Shown here: positions 1-5,149 of the stretch, piece after piece
How positions within the stretch are numbered: the stretch's first letter is position 1
Layout: every line of letters starts with the position of its first letter
Assembly: GCA_905214825.1 (NCBI GenBank)
Contig: CAJMNV010000071.1
Location: 1-10,011, forward strand
Reading direction: 5' to 3'
Source: an uncultured bacterium
Lineage (GTDB): Bacteria; Bacillota; Clostridia; Lachnospirales; Anaerotignaceae
Length of the DNA: 10,011 nucleotides
Position numbers and translations under genes: made by a program
The notes under the pieces: generated by a model
Told to the model about the DNA's origin: nothing
Databases searched by the model: none
What the model saw: the letters and a program-made list of their open reading frames with translations, nothing else

Positions 1-2
1 AG

Positions 3-134
3 ACAGTACTGTTGATTATCGTTGTCGCGCTATATCTGGTCATATATCTTTCGTTACAGAAAAATAAACAGGCATGGTGGGTTGCGGCTGGCGCAAGTGA
101 AGAATATCTGCTGGAAAGAGGATACATAGAGTAA
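3..134 (+). CDS. C-terminal end of an unidentified membrane protein (partial)
   Basis: An open frame enters from outside the window and ends at TAA 132-134, giving 43 residues. The first ~18 are strongly hydrophobic (TVLLIIVVALYLVIYLSL) and look like one membrane-spanning segment. A basic stretch QKNKQ and a short soluble tail ending in GASEEYLLERGYIE follow. That pattern suggests a final helix with a cytoplasmic C-terminus, by the positive-inside rule. Codons differ from the rest of the window: CTG for leucine, GCG/GCT for alanine and GGC for glycine, with GC near 45%. The genes further right use TTG and are clearly more AT-rich. This may mark a different origin, but the piece is short. No family can be named. 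The TnpB element begins immediately after the stop codon. Confidence 0.6.
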   Translation, partial: TVLLIIVVALYLVIYLSLQKNKQAWWVAAGASEEYLLERGYIE

Positions 135-142
135 TGTAAAGT

Positions 143-184
143 AAAGCCCATTGGAAGGCAGTGAAAACTGCCTCCGTGGGCTTT
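143..184 (+). repeat. Left-end imperfect hairpin of the TnpB element
   Basis: AAAGCCCA (143-150) pairs with TGGGCTTT (177-184). Inside it, AGGCAGT (156-162) pairs with ACTGCCT (167-173) around a GAAA loop, extended by GG/CC with one bulged A. IS200/IS605 elements carry such subterminal hairpins at the left end, where TnpA binds single-stranded DNA. It lies only 9 nt after the upstream stop codon, so it might also weakly terminate that gene, but only three T residues follow. Confidence 0.7.
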
Positions 185-210
185 GCCGGCGTAAAAATAT
201 GTGTTATAAT
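183..210 (+). promoter_or_regulatory. Probable sigma-A promoter of tnpB
   Basis: TTGCCG (183-188), a 16-nt spacer and a consensus TATAAT (205-210) stand 31 nt before the tnpB start. The -35 box overlaps the distal arm of the left-end hairpin. Confidence 0.6.
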
Positions 211-240
211 AATTTTGGTGAAGAAAGTGAGGTTTTATAT

Positions 241-1368
241 ATGCAACAGACAGTTACTGCGAAACTTCAGATAGTAATCAATCCTTCTGATAAGCGGATT
301 ATCTGCGATACCATGAAGGCTTATTCTTATGCTTGCAATTATGTTTCTGAATATATATATAAAACTCGTAATCTTAGTCGTTACAGTGTACAGGAAAATA
401 CTTATTATCAAGTTCGTGAAATTTATAAGCTTCGTTCGCAGATGGCAGTATCTTGTGTTCGTACTGTAATAGCTAAGTACAAAACCATTCTTGAAAATCA
501 AAATGAATGGATTAAACCAGTATTCAGACTTCCTCAATTAGACCTTGTATGGAATAGGGATTATTCGCTCAATACAAAGAATAATACCTTTTCTGTAAAT
601 ACGCTTAATGGTCGTATCAAAGTGCGATTTTATGCTAATGGCTATGAGCATTATTTCTCTGAAAACTGCAAATTTGGCACTGCAAAAATGGTTTTTAAGC
701 ATGGTAAATTTTTCTTACACATACCTGTTACCTATGAAATAAATGAACTTACTATGTCCGAAGTTTCTAATGTTGTTGGCATTGACAGAGGTATTCGTTT
801 TATTGCGACAACCTATGATAGCAATGGTAAAACTAATTTCTATGACGGCAACATCATTAAACAGAAACGAGGACATTATAAGGCTCTTCGTAAAGAACTA
901 CAACAAGTTCGCACTCCATCTTCTCGAAGAAGAATTAAGGCTATTGGTCATCGAGAAAACCGTTGGATGCAAGATGTTAACCATTGTGTATCAAAGGCAC
1001 TCGTTGAGAACAATCCTAATGGCACTTTATTCGTAATTGAGGATTTGACAGGTATAAGGTCTGCAACTGAAAAAGTTTTCGTTAAAGACCGTTATATTTC
1101 TGTATCATGGCCATACTTTGACTTGGAACAGAAACTTACTTACAAGGCTCTAAAACATCATCAGTTAGTGAAAAAAGTTAATCCTGCTTACACAAGTCAG
1201 ACTTGTCCGAAATGCGGTCATACAGAAAAGGCTAATCGTAATAAAAAGATACATCTTTTCTGTTGTAGAAACTGTGGCTACAAATCTAATGATGACCGTA
1301 TAGGAGCAATGAATCTGTATCGTATGGGAATAAATTTATTAGTACCTAATACAGTTGCTATGGAGTAA
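241..1368 (+). CDS. tnpB: TnpB, RNA-guided nuclease of an IS200/IS605-type element
   Basis: A 375-residue TnpB, the RuvC-like, omega-RNA-guided DNA endonuclease ancestral to Cas12. The ATG at 241 is chosen because GTGAGG (227-232) lies 8 nt upstream and the protein then begins MQQTVTAKLQ, normal for the family; an upstream in-frame ATG (151) falls inside the left-end hairpin. All catalytic parts are visible: RuvC-I Asp182 in GIDRG, RuvC-II Glu267 in VIEDL, a zinc ribbon with Cys322/Cys325 and Cys342/Cys345, and RuvC-III Asp352 in NDDRIGAMN. Length is within the usual range for TnpB. The frame is unbroken, so the protein may be active. In known systems it cuts the donor site next to a transposon-adjacent motif (TAM) and favours element retention. 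Its 3' end overlaps the first stem of the predicted omega RNA. Codon use differs from the resident genes. Confidence 0.93.
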   Translation: MQQTVTAKLQIVINPSDKRIICDTMKAYSYACNYVSEYIYKTRNLSRYSVQENTYYQVREIYKLRSQMAVSCVRTVIAKYKTILENQNEWIKPVFRLPQLDLVWNRDYSLNTKNNTFSVNTLNGRIKVRFYANGYEHYFSENCKFGTAKMVFKHGKFFLHIPVTYEINELTMSEVSNVVGIDRGIRFIATTYDSNGKTNFYDGNIIKQKRGHYKALRKELQQVRTPSSRRRIKAIGHRENRWMQDVNHCVSKALVENNPNGTLFVIEDLTGIRSATEKVFVKDRYISVSWPYFDLEQKLTYKALKHHQLVKKVNPAYTSQTCPKCGHTEKANRNKKIHLFCCRNCGYKSNDDRIGAMNLYRMGINLLVPNTVAME

Positions 1369-1514
1369 AGCTCCGTAGTACAGGTATATGTCAATATGCC
1401 TATGATGTAACGCCACTTTTGGTAGTAATACCAAACGACTAAATGTGGAAGGAATAATCCGTTATACCACAGGGCAGTTACAAGCTCCGACCTCTACAGG
1501 TCGGGGTAATTGAC
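1358..1514 (+). ncRNA. Predicted omega RNA (reRNA) scaffold of TnpB
   Basis: Four consecutive hairpins cover the 3' end of tnpB and the right end. Stem 1: CTATGGAG (1358-1365) with CTCCGTAG (1371-1378), spanning the stop codon. Stem 2: GGTATAT (1383-1389) with ATATGCC (1394-1400). Stem 3: TTTGGTA (1418-1424) with TACCAAA (1429-1435), enclosed by CCAC (1413-1416) and GTGG (1445-1448). Stem 4: 9 bp, 1485-1493 with 1498-1506, loop CTAC, followed by a tail ending TTGAC at 1514. Known omega RNAs derive from the tnpB 3' end and right end of the element, and take the flanking DNA as guide. Here that guide would start at 1515. The 5' end of the RNA is not determined and may lie further inside tnpB. 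Confidence 0.72.
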
Positions 1515-1542
1515 TGTGTACGCATTTACAAAAATGCCCACA
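1515..1542 (+). repeat. Hairpin immediately flanking the element; includes predicted guide
   Basis: TGTG (1515-1518) with CACA (1539-1542) and GCATTT (1522-1527) with AAATGC (1532-1537) form a stem-loop with an ACAA loop and a small internal loop. There is no T tract, so it is at best a poor terminator. It may belong to the 3' untranslated region of the gene ending at 134, separated from it by the TnpB element. Confidence 0.4.
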
Positions 1543-1587
1543 TACAACACATCAAATTATCGCTTGGTTGCAAAGACAAAAGAATAT

Positions 1588-1616
1588 TTGACAGTGTGTT
1601 TATTTTGTTGTAAAAT
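1588..1616 (+). promoter_or_regulatory. Promoter of tRNA-Arg(CCG)
   Basis: A perfect TTGACA (1588-1593), a 17-nt spacer and TAAAAT (1611-1616) lie 13 nt before the mature tRNA 5' end. The overlapping TATAAT at 1616-1621 would need a 22-nt spacer and is less likely. Confidence 0.75.
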
Positions 1617-1629
1617 ATAATGCACATTG

Positions 1630-1702
1630 GCACTCTTAGCTCAGGGGATAGAGCGTTCGGCTCCGGACCGAAAGGCCGCAGGTTCGAATCCTGTAGAGTG
1701 CA
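1630..1702 (+). tRNA. tRNA-Arg (anticodon CCG)
   Basis: The full cloverleaf can be drawn. The acceptor stem is GCACTCT (1630-1636) with AGAGTGC (1695-1701), and the discriminator is A1702. The D-stem is GCTC/GAGC. The anticodon stem is TTCGG/CCGAA around loop CTCCGGA, which places anticodon CCG at 1663-1665 and reads CGG. The T-arm is GCAGG-TTCGAAT-CCTGT. The 3' CCA is not encoded and would be added after transcription. It is a single-gene unit with its own promoter and terminator. Confidence 0.96.
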
Positions 1703-1703
1703 T

Positions 1704-1751
1704 AAAAACGGATAACATTATGAAATATTGCATAATGTTATCCGTTTTTTT
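1704..1751 (+). terminator. Intrinsic terminator after tRNA-Arg(CCG)
   Basis: A 19-bp perfect stem (1704-1722 with 1731-1749) with an 8-nt loop overlaps a run of seven T (1745-1751). It begins 2 nt after the tRNA. Confidence 0.93.
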
Positions 1752-1821
1752 ATATGTCAAAAAAATATTTTGAAAGAAAATGTTGCTTTTTTTTGTAGAA
1801 CGTGGTAACTTTAATAAGTCG

Positions 1822-1851
1822 ACGCATAAAAGCATTGTCGCATGTATGCGT
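1822..1851. repeat. Short inverted repeat upstream of the APC permease
   Basis: ACGCAT (1822-1827) and ATGCGT (1846-1851) are separated by 18 nt, with GCAT repeated twice in between. It could be a weak operator or a leader hairpin for the permease gene. A possible but poor promoter, TTGTCG (1835-1840) with TAATAA (1857-1862), overlaps it. Function is not established. Confidence 0.25.
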
Positions 1852-1898
1852 TAGTGTAATAAAGAAACAGGAGAAGAAATAGAGAAAGGGAGTTTATT

Positions 1899-3257
1899 AT
1901 GCAAGAAGAATTGGAAAAGAAGTATGGACTTTTGACTGCTATTGCTATGGTGGTTGGGATTGTGATTGGTAGTGGTGTGTTTTTTAAGGCGGAAAAGGTG
2001 CTTGTAGCAACGGGCGGTGATTTGCCATTGGGCATACTGTCTTGGTTTTTAGGTGGTTTGGTTATGGTAATTTGTGCTTATAATTTTGCAGTTATGGCAA
2101 CTCGTTATGAAAAAGTGAGTGGTGTTGTGGATTATGCGGAAGTGATGGTTAATAAAAATTATGGCTATTATTTTGCTTGGTTTATGGCAACGATTTATTT
2201 TCCAGCGATGACTTCTGTTGTTGCATGGGTTACGGCAAGATATTCTGCGGTATTGATGGGGTGGGATATTGCAGGCCCACAAGCCATGACATTGGCTGGA
2301 TTGTATTTGATTGGTAGTTTTACAGTGAATGCAGTTTCTCCAAAATTGGCAGGAAAATTTCAGATTACGACTACGGTTGCCAAGCTCATTCCTTTGGGAT
2401 TGATGGCAATTATGGGGACAATTTTTGGGTTGAAAAGCGGTATTATAATAGAAAACTTTACAAGTGGTGCGATTGTGGAAGTCAAAGGCAATCCATTATT
2501 TGCGGCTGTTGTTGGTACTTGTTTTGCTTATGAAGGTTGGATTTGTGCAACGAGTATCAATGCGGAATTGAAAGACTCCAAAAAGAATTTGCCAAGAGCG
2601 TTGATGTTTGGTTCTGCATTTGTTGTACTGGTATATATGTTGTATTATGTAGGGCTTGCAGGTGCAGTAGAGAATGAAGTGATTATGGCAGGTGGTGAAA
2701 CAGGGGCAAAAATTGCATTTTCCAATGTATTTTCACAGTTGGGTGGCACATTGTTGTTTGTGTTTGTGGTGATTTCCTGTTTGGGAGCATTGAATGGTTT
2801 GATGTTGGCTTGTACCCGTTCTTTTTATGCAATGGCAAGCAGAAATGAAGGCCCTGTACCACAAATATTCAAAGGTGTGGACAAAGCAACCAATATGCCG
2901 ACCAATTCCGCAGCAATGGGGTTGTTTATGGCAGCAATTTGGCTGACATATTTCTATGGTGCAAATTTGACAGATGTGTCATGGTTTGGTGCATTTCGTT
3001 TTGATAGTTCCGAGTTGCCGATTATTACCATTTATTCTATGTATATCCCAATTTTTTTCATGCAAATGGTGAAAGAAAAGGAATTGCCTACATTTAAGCG
3101 GTTTGTTATGCCGATATTGGGGATTTGTGCAAGTTTGTTTATGGTATTGGCAGCGATTGTTTCATTACAATGGGCAGTTGTGTTTTATTTGATTGTGTTT
3201 GGTGTTGTGATGGTATTGGGTAGAGTGCTGAAATATTATGGACATACAGAGCAATAA
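1899..3257 (+). CDS. APC-superfamily amino-acid permease
   Basis: A 452-residue, highly hydrophobic protein with about 12 predicted membrane helices, the length and layout of APC-superfamily amino-acid transporters. The first helix carries the family signature GIVIGSGVFFKAE (residues ~19-31), which in structural homologues forms the unwound substrate-binding segment. GLLTAIAMVVG at the start and KLIPLGLMAI in the middle resemble LAT-like exchangers such as the serine/threonine exchanger SteT. Substrate and mechanism (exchange or proton symport) cannot be read from the sequence. The ATG at 1899 is supported by AAAGGGAG at 1885-1892. The gene stands alone: the tRNA terminator lies upstream, its own terminator follows by 7 nt. 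No strong promoter is evident in 1752-1898. Codon use (TTG leucine, GGT, GCA) matches the resident genes. Confidence 0.88.
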   Translation: MQEELEKKYGLLTAIAMVVGIVIGSGVFFKAEKVLVATGGDLPLGILSWFLGGLVMVICAYNFAVMATRYEKVSGVVDYAEVMVNKNYGYYFAWFMATIYFPAMTSVVAWVTARYSAVLMGWDIAGPQAMTLAGLYLIGSFTVNAVSPKLAGKFQITTTVAKLIPLGLMAIMGTIFGLKSGIIIENFTSGAIVEVKGNPLFAAVVGTCFAYEGWICATSINAELKDSKKNLPRALMFGSAFVVLVYMLYYVGLAGAVENEVIMAGGETGAKIAFSNVFSQLGGTLLFVFVVISCLGALNGLMLACTRSFYAMASRNEGPVPQIFKGVDKATNMPTNSAAMGLFMAAIWLTYFYGANLTDVSWFGAFRFDSSELPIITIYSMYIPIFFMQMVKEKELPTFKRFVMPILGICASLFMVLAAIVSLQWAVVFYLIVFGVVMVLGRVLKYYGHTEQ

Positions 3258-3264
3258 ACAAAAG

Positions 3265-3293
3265 AGAAGTATACAAAGGTATGCTTCTTTTTT
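3265..3293 (+). terminator. Intrinsic terminator of the permease gene
   Basis: AGAAGTATAC (3265-3274) pairs with GTATGCTTCT (3279-3288), with one G-T pair and an AAAG loop. A T run to 3293 follows, starting 7 nt after the stop codon. Confidence 0.88.
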
Positions 3294-3339
3294 ATTTGAT
3301 GAAAAAGTACTTTGTTTTGAAAAAAGAGCAAAATAGATA

Positions 3340-3367
3340 TTGACATATGTCAAAAATAGAGTATACT
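3340..3367 (+). promoter_or_regulatory. Sigma-A promoter of the DUF134-Mrp-PF02579 operon
   Basis: TTGACA (3340-3345), a 16-nt spacer and TATACT (3362-3367) lie 44 nt upstream of the first start codon. The -35 box is the left half of a 14-bp palindrome, so a bound repressor would block polymerase directly. Confidence 0.78.
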
Positions 3368-3390
3368 AAAACCATAACCAACATATGTCA
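3340..3390. promoter_or_regulatory. Candidate operator pair around the operon promoter
   Basis: TTGACATATGTCAA (3340-3353) is a perfect 14-bp palindrome covering the -35 box. ACATATGTCA recurs at 3381-3390, downstream of the -10 and just before the ribosome binding site. The centres are 38 bp apart. Two matching sites bracketing a promoter are a classic repressor arrangement. The DUF134 protein encoded next is the obvious candidate ligand, but this is inference. Confidence 0.55.
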
Positions 3391-3410
3391 GAAACAAAAG
3401 GAGGGATACC

Positions 3411-3764
3411 ATGCCAAGACCAAGAAAATACAGGCGTGTGTGTTCTATGCCAAAAAGCAGCCGTTTTGTACCAGATGGCGAAAATATTTCAAAAGAAGAA
3501 ATTTGTATGACAGTTGATGAATATGAAACATTGCGATTGATTGATTTATTGGGTTATACACAAGAAGAATGTGCAGAACAGATGGGCGTTGCCCGTACGA
3601 CTGTACAAGGTGTGTATAACGATGCTAGAAAAAAGGTTGCAGAAGCATTGGTTTTTGGAAAGCCCCTTTTTATCGCAGGGGGAGAATATTTGCTTTGTGA
3701 AGGTATGGAAAAACATTGTGGGAAAAAATGCCATACCATGTGTTGTAAAAAAGAAACAGAATAG
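3411..3764 (+). CDS. DUF134/UPF0251 predicted DNA-binding protein
   Basis: A 117-residue protein of the DUF134 (UPF0251, PF02001) family, opening with the typical MPRPRKYRRV. The middle (residues ~34-78) holds MTVDEYETLRLIDLLGYTQEECAEQMGVARTT-type sequence. This is a helix-turn-helix akin to sigma-70 region 4, with recognition helix near ARTTVQGVYNDARKKVAEAL. The C-terminal tail is Cys-rich: Cys96, Cys103, Cys107, Cys111 and Cys112, plus His102 and His108, a plausible metal or Fe-S binding patch. AAAGGAGGG upstream supports the ATG at 3411. It is the first gene of an operon with a Mrp ATPase (26 nt downstream) and a PF02579 protein. The family is often found in such settings, and a role as metal-responsive autoregulator is likely but unproven. 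Confidence 0.87.
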   Translation: MPRPRKYRRVCSMPKSSRFVPDGENISKEEICMTVDEYETLRLIDLLGYTQEECAEQMGVARTTVQGVYNDARKKVAEALVFGKPLFIAGGEYLLCEGMEKHCGKKCHTMCCKKETE

Positions 3765-3790
3765 TAAAAAATAGAACGGAGATGGATAAT

Positions 3791-4618
3791 ATGAGTGAAG
3801 CTTGTTCTCATGATTGTGGTACTTGTGGTTCAGATTGCAGCAAACGCAAACCCGCAGATTTTTTGGTAGCACCAAATCAAAATAGTAGTATCAAAAAAGT
3901 GATTGGTATTGTCAGTGGAAAAGGCGGCGTTGGTAAATCTATGGTGACATCTACATTGGCAGTGTTGATGCAAAGAAAAGGCAAACAAACAGCAATATTA
4001 GATGCTGATGTGACAGGGCCATCTATTCCCAAAGCATTTGGTATGAAACAAAAGGCTTATGGTACAGAATTGGGCATGATGCCTTGCAAAACAAAAACAG
4101 GGATTGATGTAATGTCTGTGAATTTGCTTTTGGACAATGATACAGACCCTGTGGTTTGGCGTGGACCTGTGATTGCAGAAACCGTAAAACAATTTTGGCG
4201 TGATGTGGTTTGGGAAAATGAAGAATATATGTTTATTGATATGCCACCTGGAACAGGTGATGTGCCTTTGACTGTGTTCCAGTCTATTGCATTGGACGGC
4301 ATTGTGATTGTGACATCTCCACAGGAACTTGTGGGTATGATTGTAGATAAAGCCGTAAAAATGGCAGAAATGATGCATGTGCCAATATTGGGTATTGTGG
4401 AAAATATGTCTTATTTTGCTTGTCCAGACTGTGGCAATGTGCATAAAATATTTGGCGAAAGCCATATTGATGAAATTGCAGCAAGACATAATATTCCAAT
4501 AGTTTGCAAATTGCCCATCAATCCAGAAATTGCGGCAAGATGTGACAGAGGAGAAACAGAAGATTTTGAAGGGGATTGGCTTAACCCTATGGTAGAATTT
4601 TTAGAAAAATTATCATAA
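3791..4618 (+). CDS. Mrp/NBP35-family Fe-S cluster carrier ATPase
   Basis: A 275-residue P-loop ATPase of the Mrp/NBP35/ApbC family, which binds and hands over 4Fe-4S clusters in the cytosol. The N-terminus has a Cys cluster C-x3-C-x2-C-x3-C (Cys5, 9, 12, 16), unlike the family members that lack an N-terminal Cys cluster. The deviant Walker A SGKGGVGKS covers residues 42-50. DADVTGPSIP follows, and FIDMPPGTGD is the Walker B/switch region. Cys211 and Cys214 (CPDC) are the conserved pair that holds a bridging cluster across the dimer. The start is set at ATG 3791, because GGAG (3778-3781) is 9 nt upstream; the in-frame ATG at 3782 abuts that site and leaves no spacing. The two neighbouring operon genes also encode Cys- or His-rich tails, supporting a shared metal-cofactor role. 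Confidence 0.92.
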   Translation: MSEACSHDCGTCGSDCSKRKPADFLVAPNQNSSIKKVIGIVSGKGGVGKSMVTSTLAVLMQRKGKQTAILDADVTGPSIPKAFGMKQKAYGTELGMMPCKTKTGIDVMSVNLLLDNDTDPVVWRGPVIAETVKQFWRDVVWENEEYMFIDMPPGTGDVPLTVFQSIALDGIVIVTSPQELVGMIVDKAVKMAEMMHVPILGIVENMSYFACPDCGNVHKIFGESHIDEIAARHNIPIVCKLPINPEIAARCDRGETEDFEGDWLNPMVEFLEKLS

Positions 4619-4646
4619 ATTTTGTATATATGAGGAGGAATATGAC

Positions 4647-5042
4647 ATGAAAAAAATCATTGCAGTGACATATGAAAATGGAGAAGTATTCCAACATTTT
4701 GGACATACAGAACAATTCCAATTATTTACAACAGAAGATGGTAAAATCGTATCTGATGAAATTGTATCCACAAATGGCAATGGACATAGCTTGTTGGCTG
4801 ACTTTTTAGTTGTGCATGGTGTTTCTGTGCTGATTTGCGGCGGCATTGGCGGCGGGGCAAAACAAGCATTGGCACAAAAAAATATTGAATTGTTTGGCGG
4901 TGTCAGCGGCGATACCAAAAAAGCAGTGACAGATTATTTGGCAGGCAATTTGGCATATAATCCTGATGTGGCTTGTTCTCATCATGGGGAACATGAACAT
5001 GAACATTGTGGAGAACATGACCATAACTGTGGCGGACATTAA
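4647..5042 (+). CDS. NifX/orange-protein-like (PF02579) protein with His/Cys-rich tail
   Basis: A 131-residue protein. Residues 1 to ~105 match the dinitrogenase iron-molybdenum cofactor biosynthesis fold (PF02579; NifX, NafY, NifB C-terminus, orange protein). Features include the opening MKKIIAVTYENGEVFQHFGHTEQF-like strand, GHSLLADFL, and CGGIGGGAKQAL followed by FGGVSGDTKKAVTDYL. Family members bind metal clusters or cofactors, including FeMo-co precursors and a Mo-Cu cluster. The last 22 residues (110-131) contain eight His and three Cys in an EHEHEH-type array, a likely metal store or delivery tail. No nitrogenase genes are visible, so a nitrogen-fixation role is not implied. AGGAGG (4633-4638) supports ATG 4647, 28 nt after the Mrp gene, and a terminator follows. 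The cargo metal is unknown. Confidence 0.88.
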   Translation: MKKIIAVTYENGEVFQHFGHTEQFQLFTTEDGKIVSDEIVSTNGNGHSLLADFLVVHGVSVLICGGIGGGAKQALAQKNIELFGGVSGDTKKAVTDYLAGNLAYNPDVACSHHGEHEHEHCGEHDHNCGGH

Positions 5043-5048
5043 TTATAA

Positions 5049-5085
5049 AAAAATACACATTCCAAAAAGGAATGTGTATTTTTTT
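5049..5085 (+). terminator. Intrinsic terminator of the DUF134-Mrp-PF02579 operon
   Basis: ATACACATTCC (5053-5063) pairs with GGAATGTGTAT (5069-5079) around an AAAAA loop. A-T pairs extend the base of the stem, and the T run reaches 5085. It starts 7 nt after the last stop codon, and the flanking A tract may also let it work on the other strand. Confidence 0.92.
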
Positions 5086-5103
5086 ATAGGAAAAAAGGGA
5101 TAT

Positions 5104-5131
5104 TTGAAGTATCATACTAGTCATATATAAA
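5104..5131 (+). promoter_or_regulatory. Possible promoter of the amidohydrolase gene
   Basis: TTGAAG (5104-5109), a 16-nt spacer and TATAAA (5126-5131) are the best match between the operon terminator and the amidohydrolase ribosome binding site. Both boxes are imperfect, and the -10 would end only 2 nt before AGGAGG (5134-5139), giving an unusually short leader. Confidence 0.4.
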
Positions 5132-5149
5132 ACAGGAGGTGTTTTTGGT

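Larger units (their letters stand above)
135..1514 (+). mobile_element. TnpB-only IS200/IS605-family (IS1341-like) element
   Basis: The element comprises a left-end hairpin (143-184), a promoter (183-210), an intact TnpB gene (241-1368) and a structured right end (1358-1506) closing with AATTGAC at 1508-1514. There are no terminal inverted repeats, as expected for this family, whose ends are recognised as hairpins. No TnpA (Y1 transposase) gene is present, so mobility would need a TnpA supplied elsewhere. The right boundary is inferred from the hairpin and its tail, which resemble family right ends; the left boundary is approximate (somewhere in 135-143). Leucine codons in the element are mostly CTT/TTA, whereas neighbouring genes use TTG, consistent with horizontal arrival. 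It sits between the stop of the upstream gene and a tRNA-Arg gene, disrupting no visible frame. Confidence 0.8.

Noticed and set aside
151..240. N-terminal extension of TnpB from the ATG at 151 (30 extra residues).
   Set aside because: This start lies inside the left-end hairpin and upstream of the TATAAT at 205-210. The ATG at 241 has its own ribosome binding site and gives the standard TnpB N-terminus.
3541..3774. A 77-aa frame overlapping the DUF134 gene.
   Set aside because: It lies inside a convincing family member in another frame, has no ribosome binding site, and its sequence is the low-complexity shadow expected from AT-rich DNA.
3782..3790. Upstream start codon for the Mrp ATPase (three extra residues).
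   Set aside because: The Shine-Dalgarno GGAG at 3778-3781 directly touches this ATG and leaves no spacing, whereas it is 9 nt from the ATG at 3791.
3998..4489. A 163-aa minus-strand open frame.
   Set aside because: It is antisense to the Mrp ATPase, rich in His/Asn/Cys/Phe as antisense of this codon usage gives, has no ribosome binding site and no recognisable domain.
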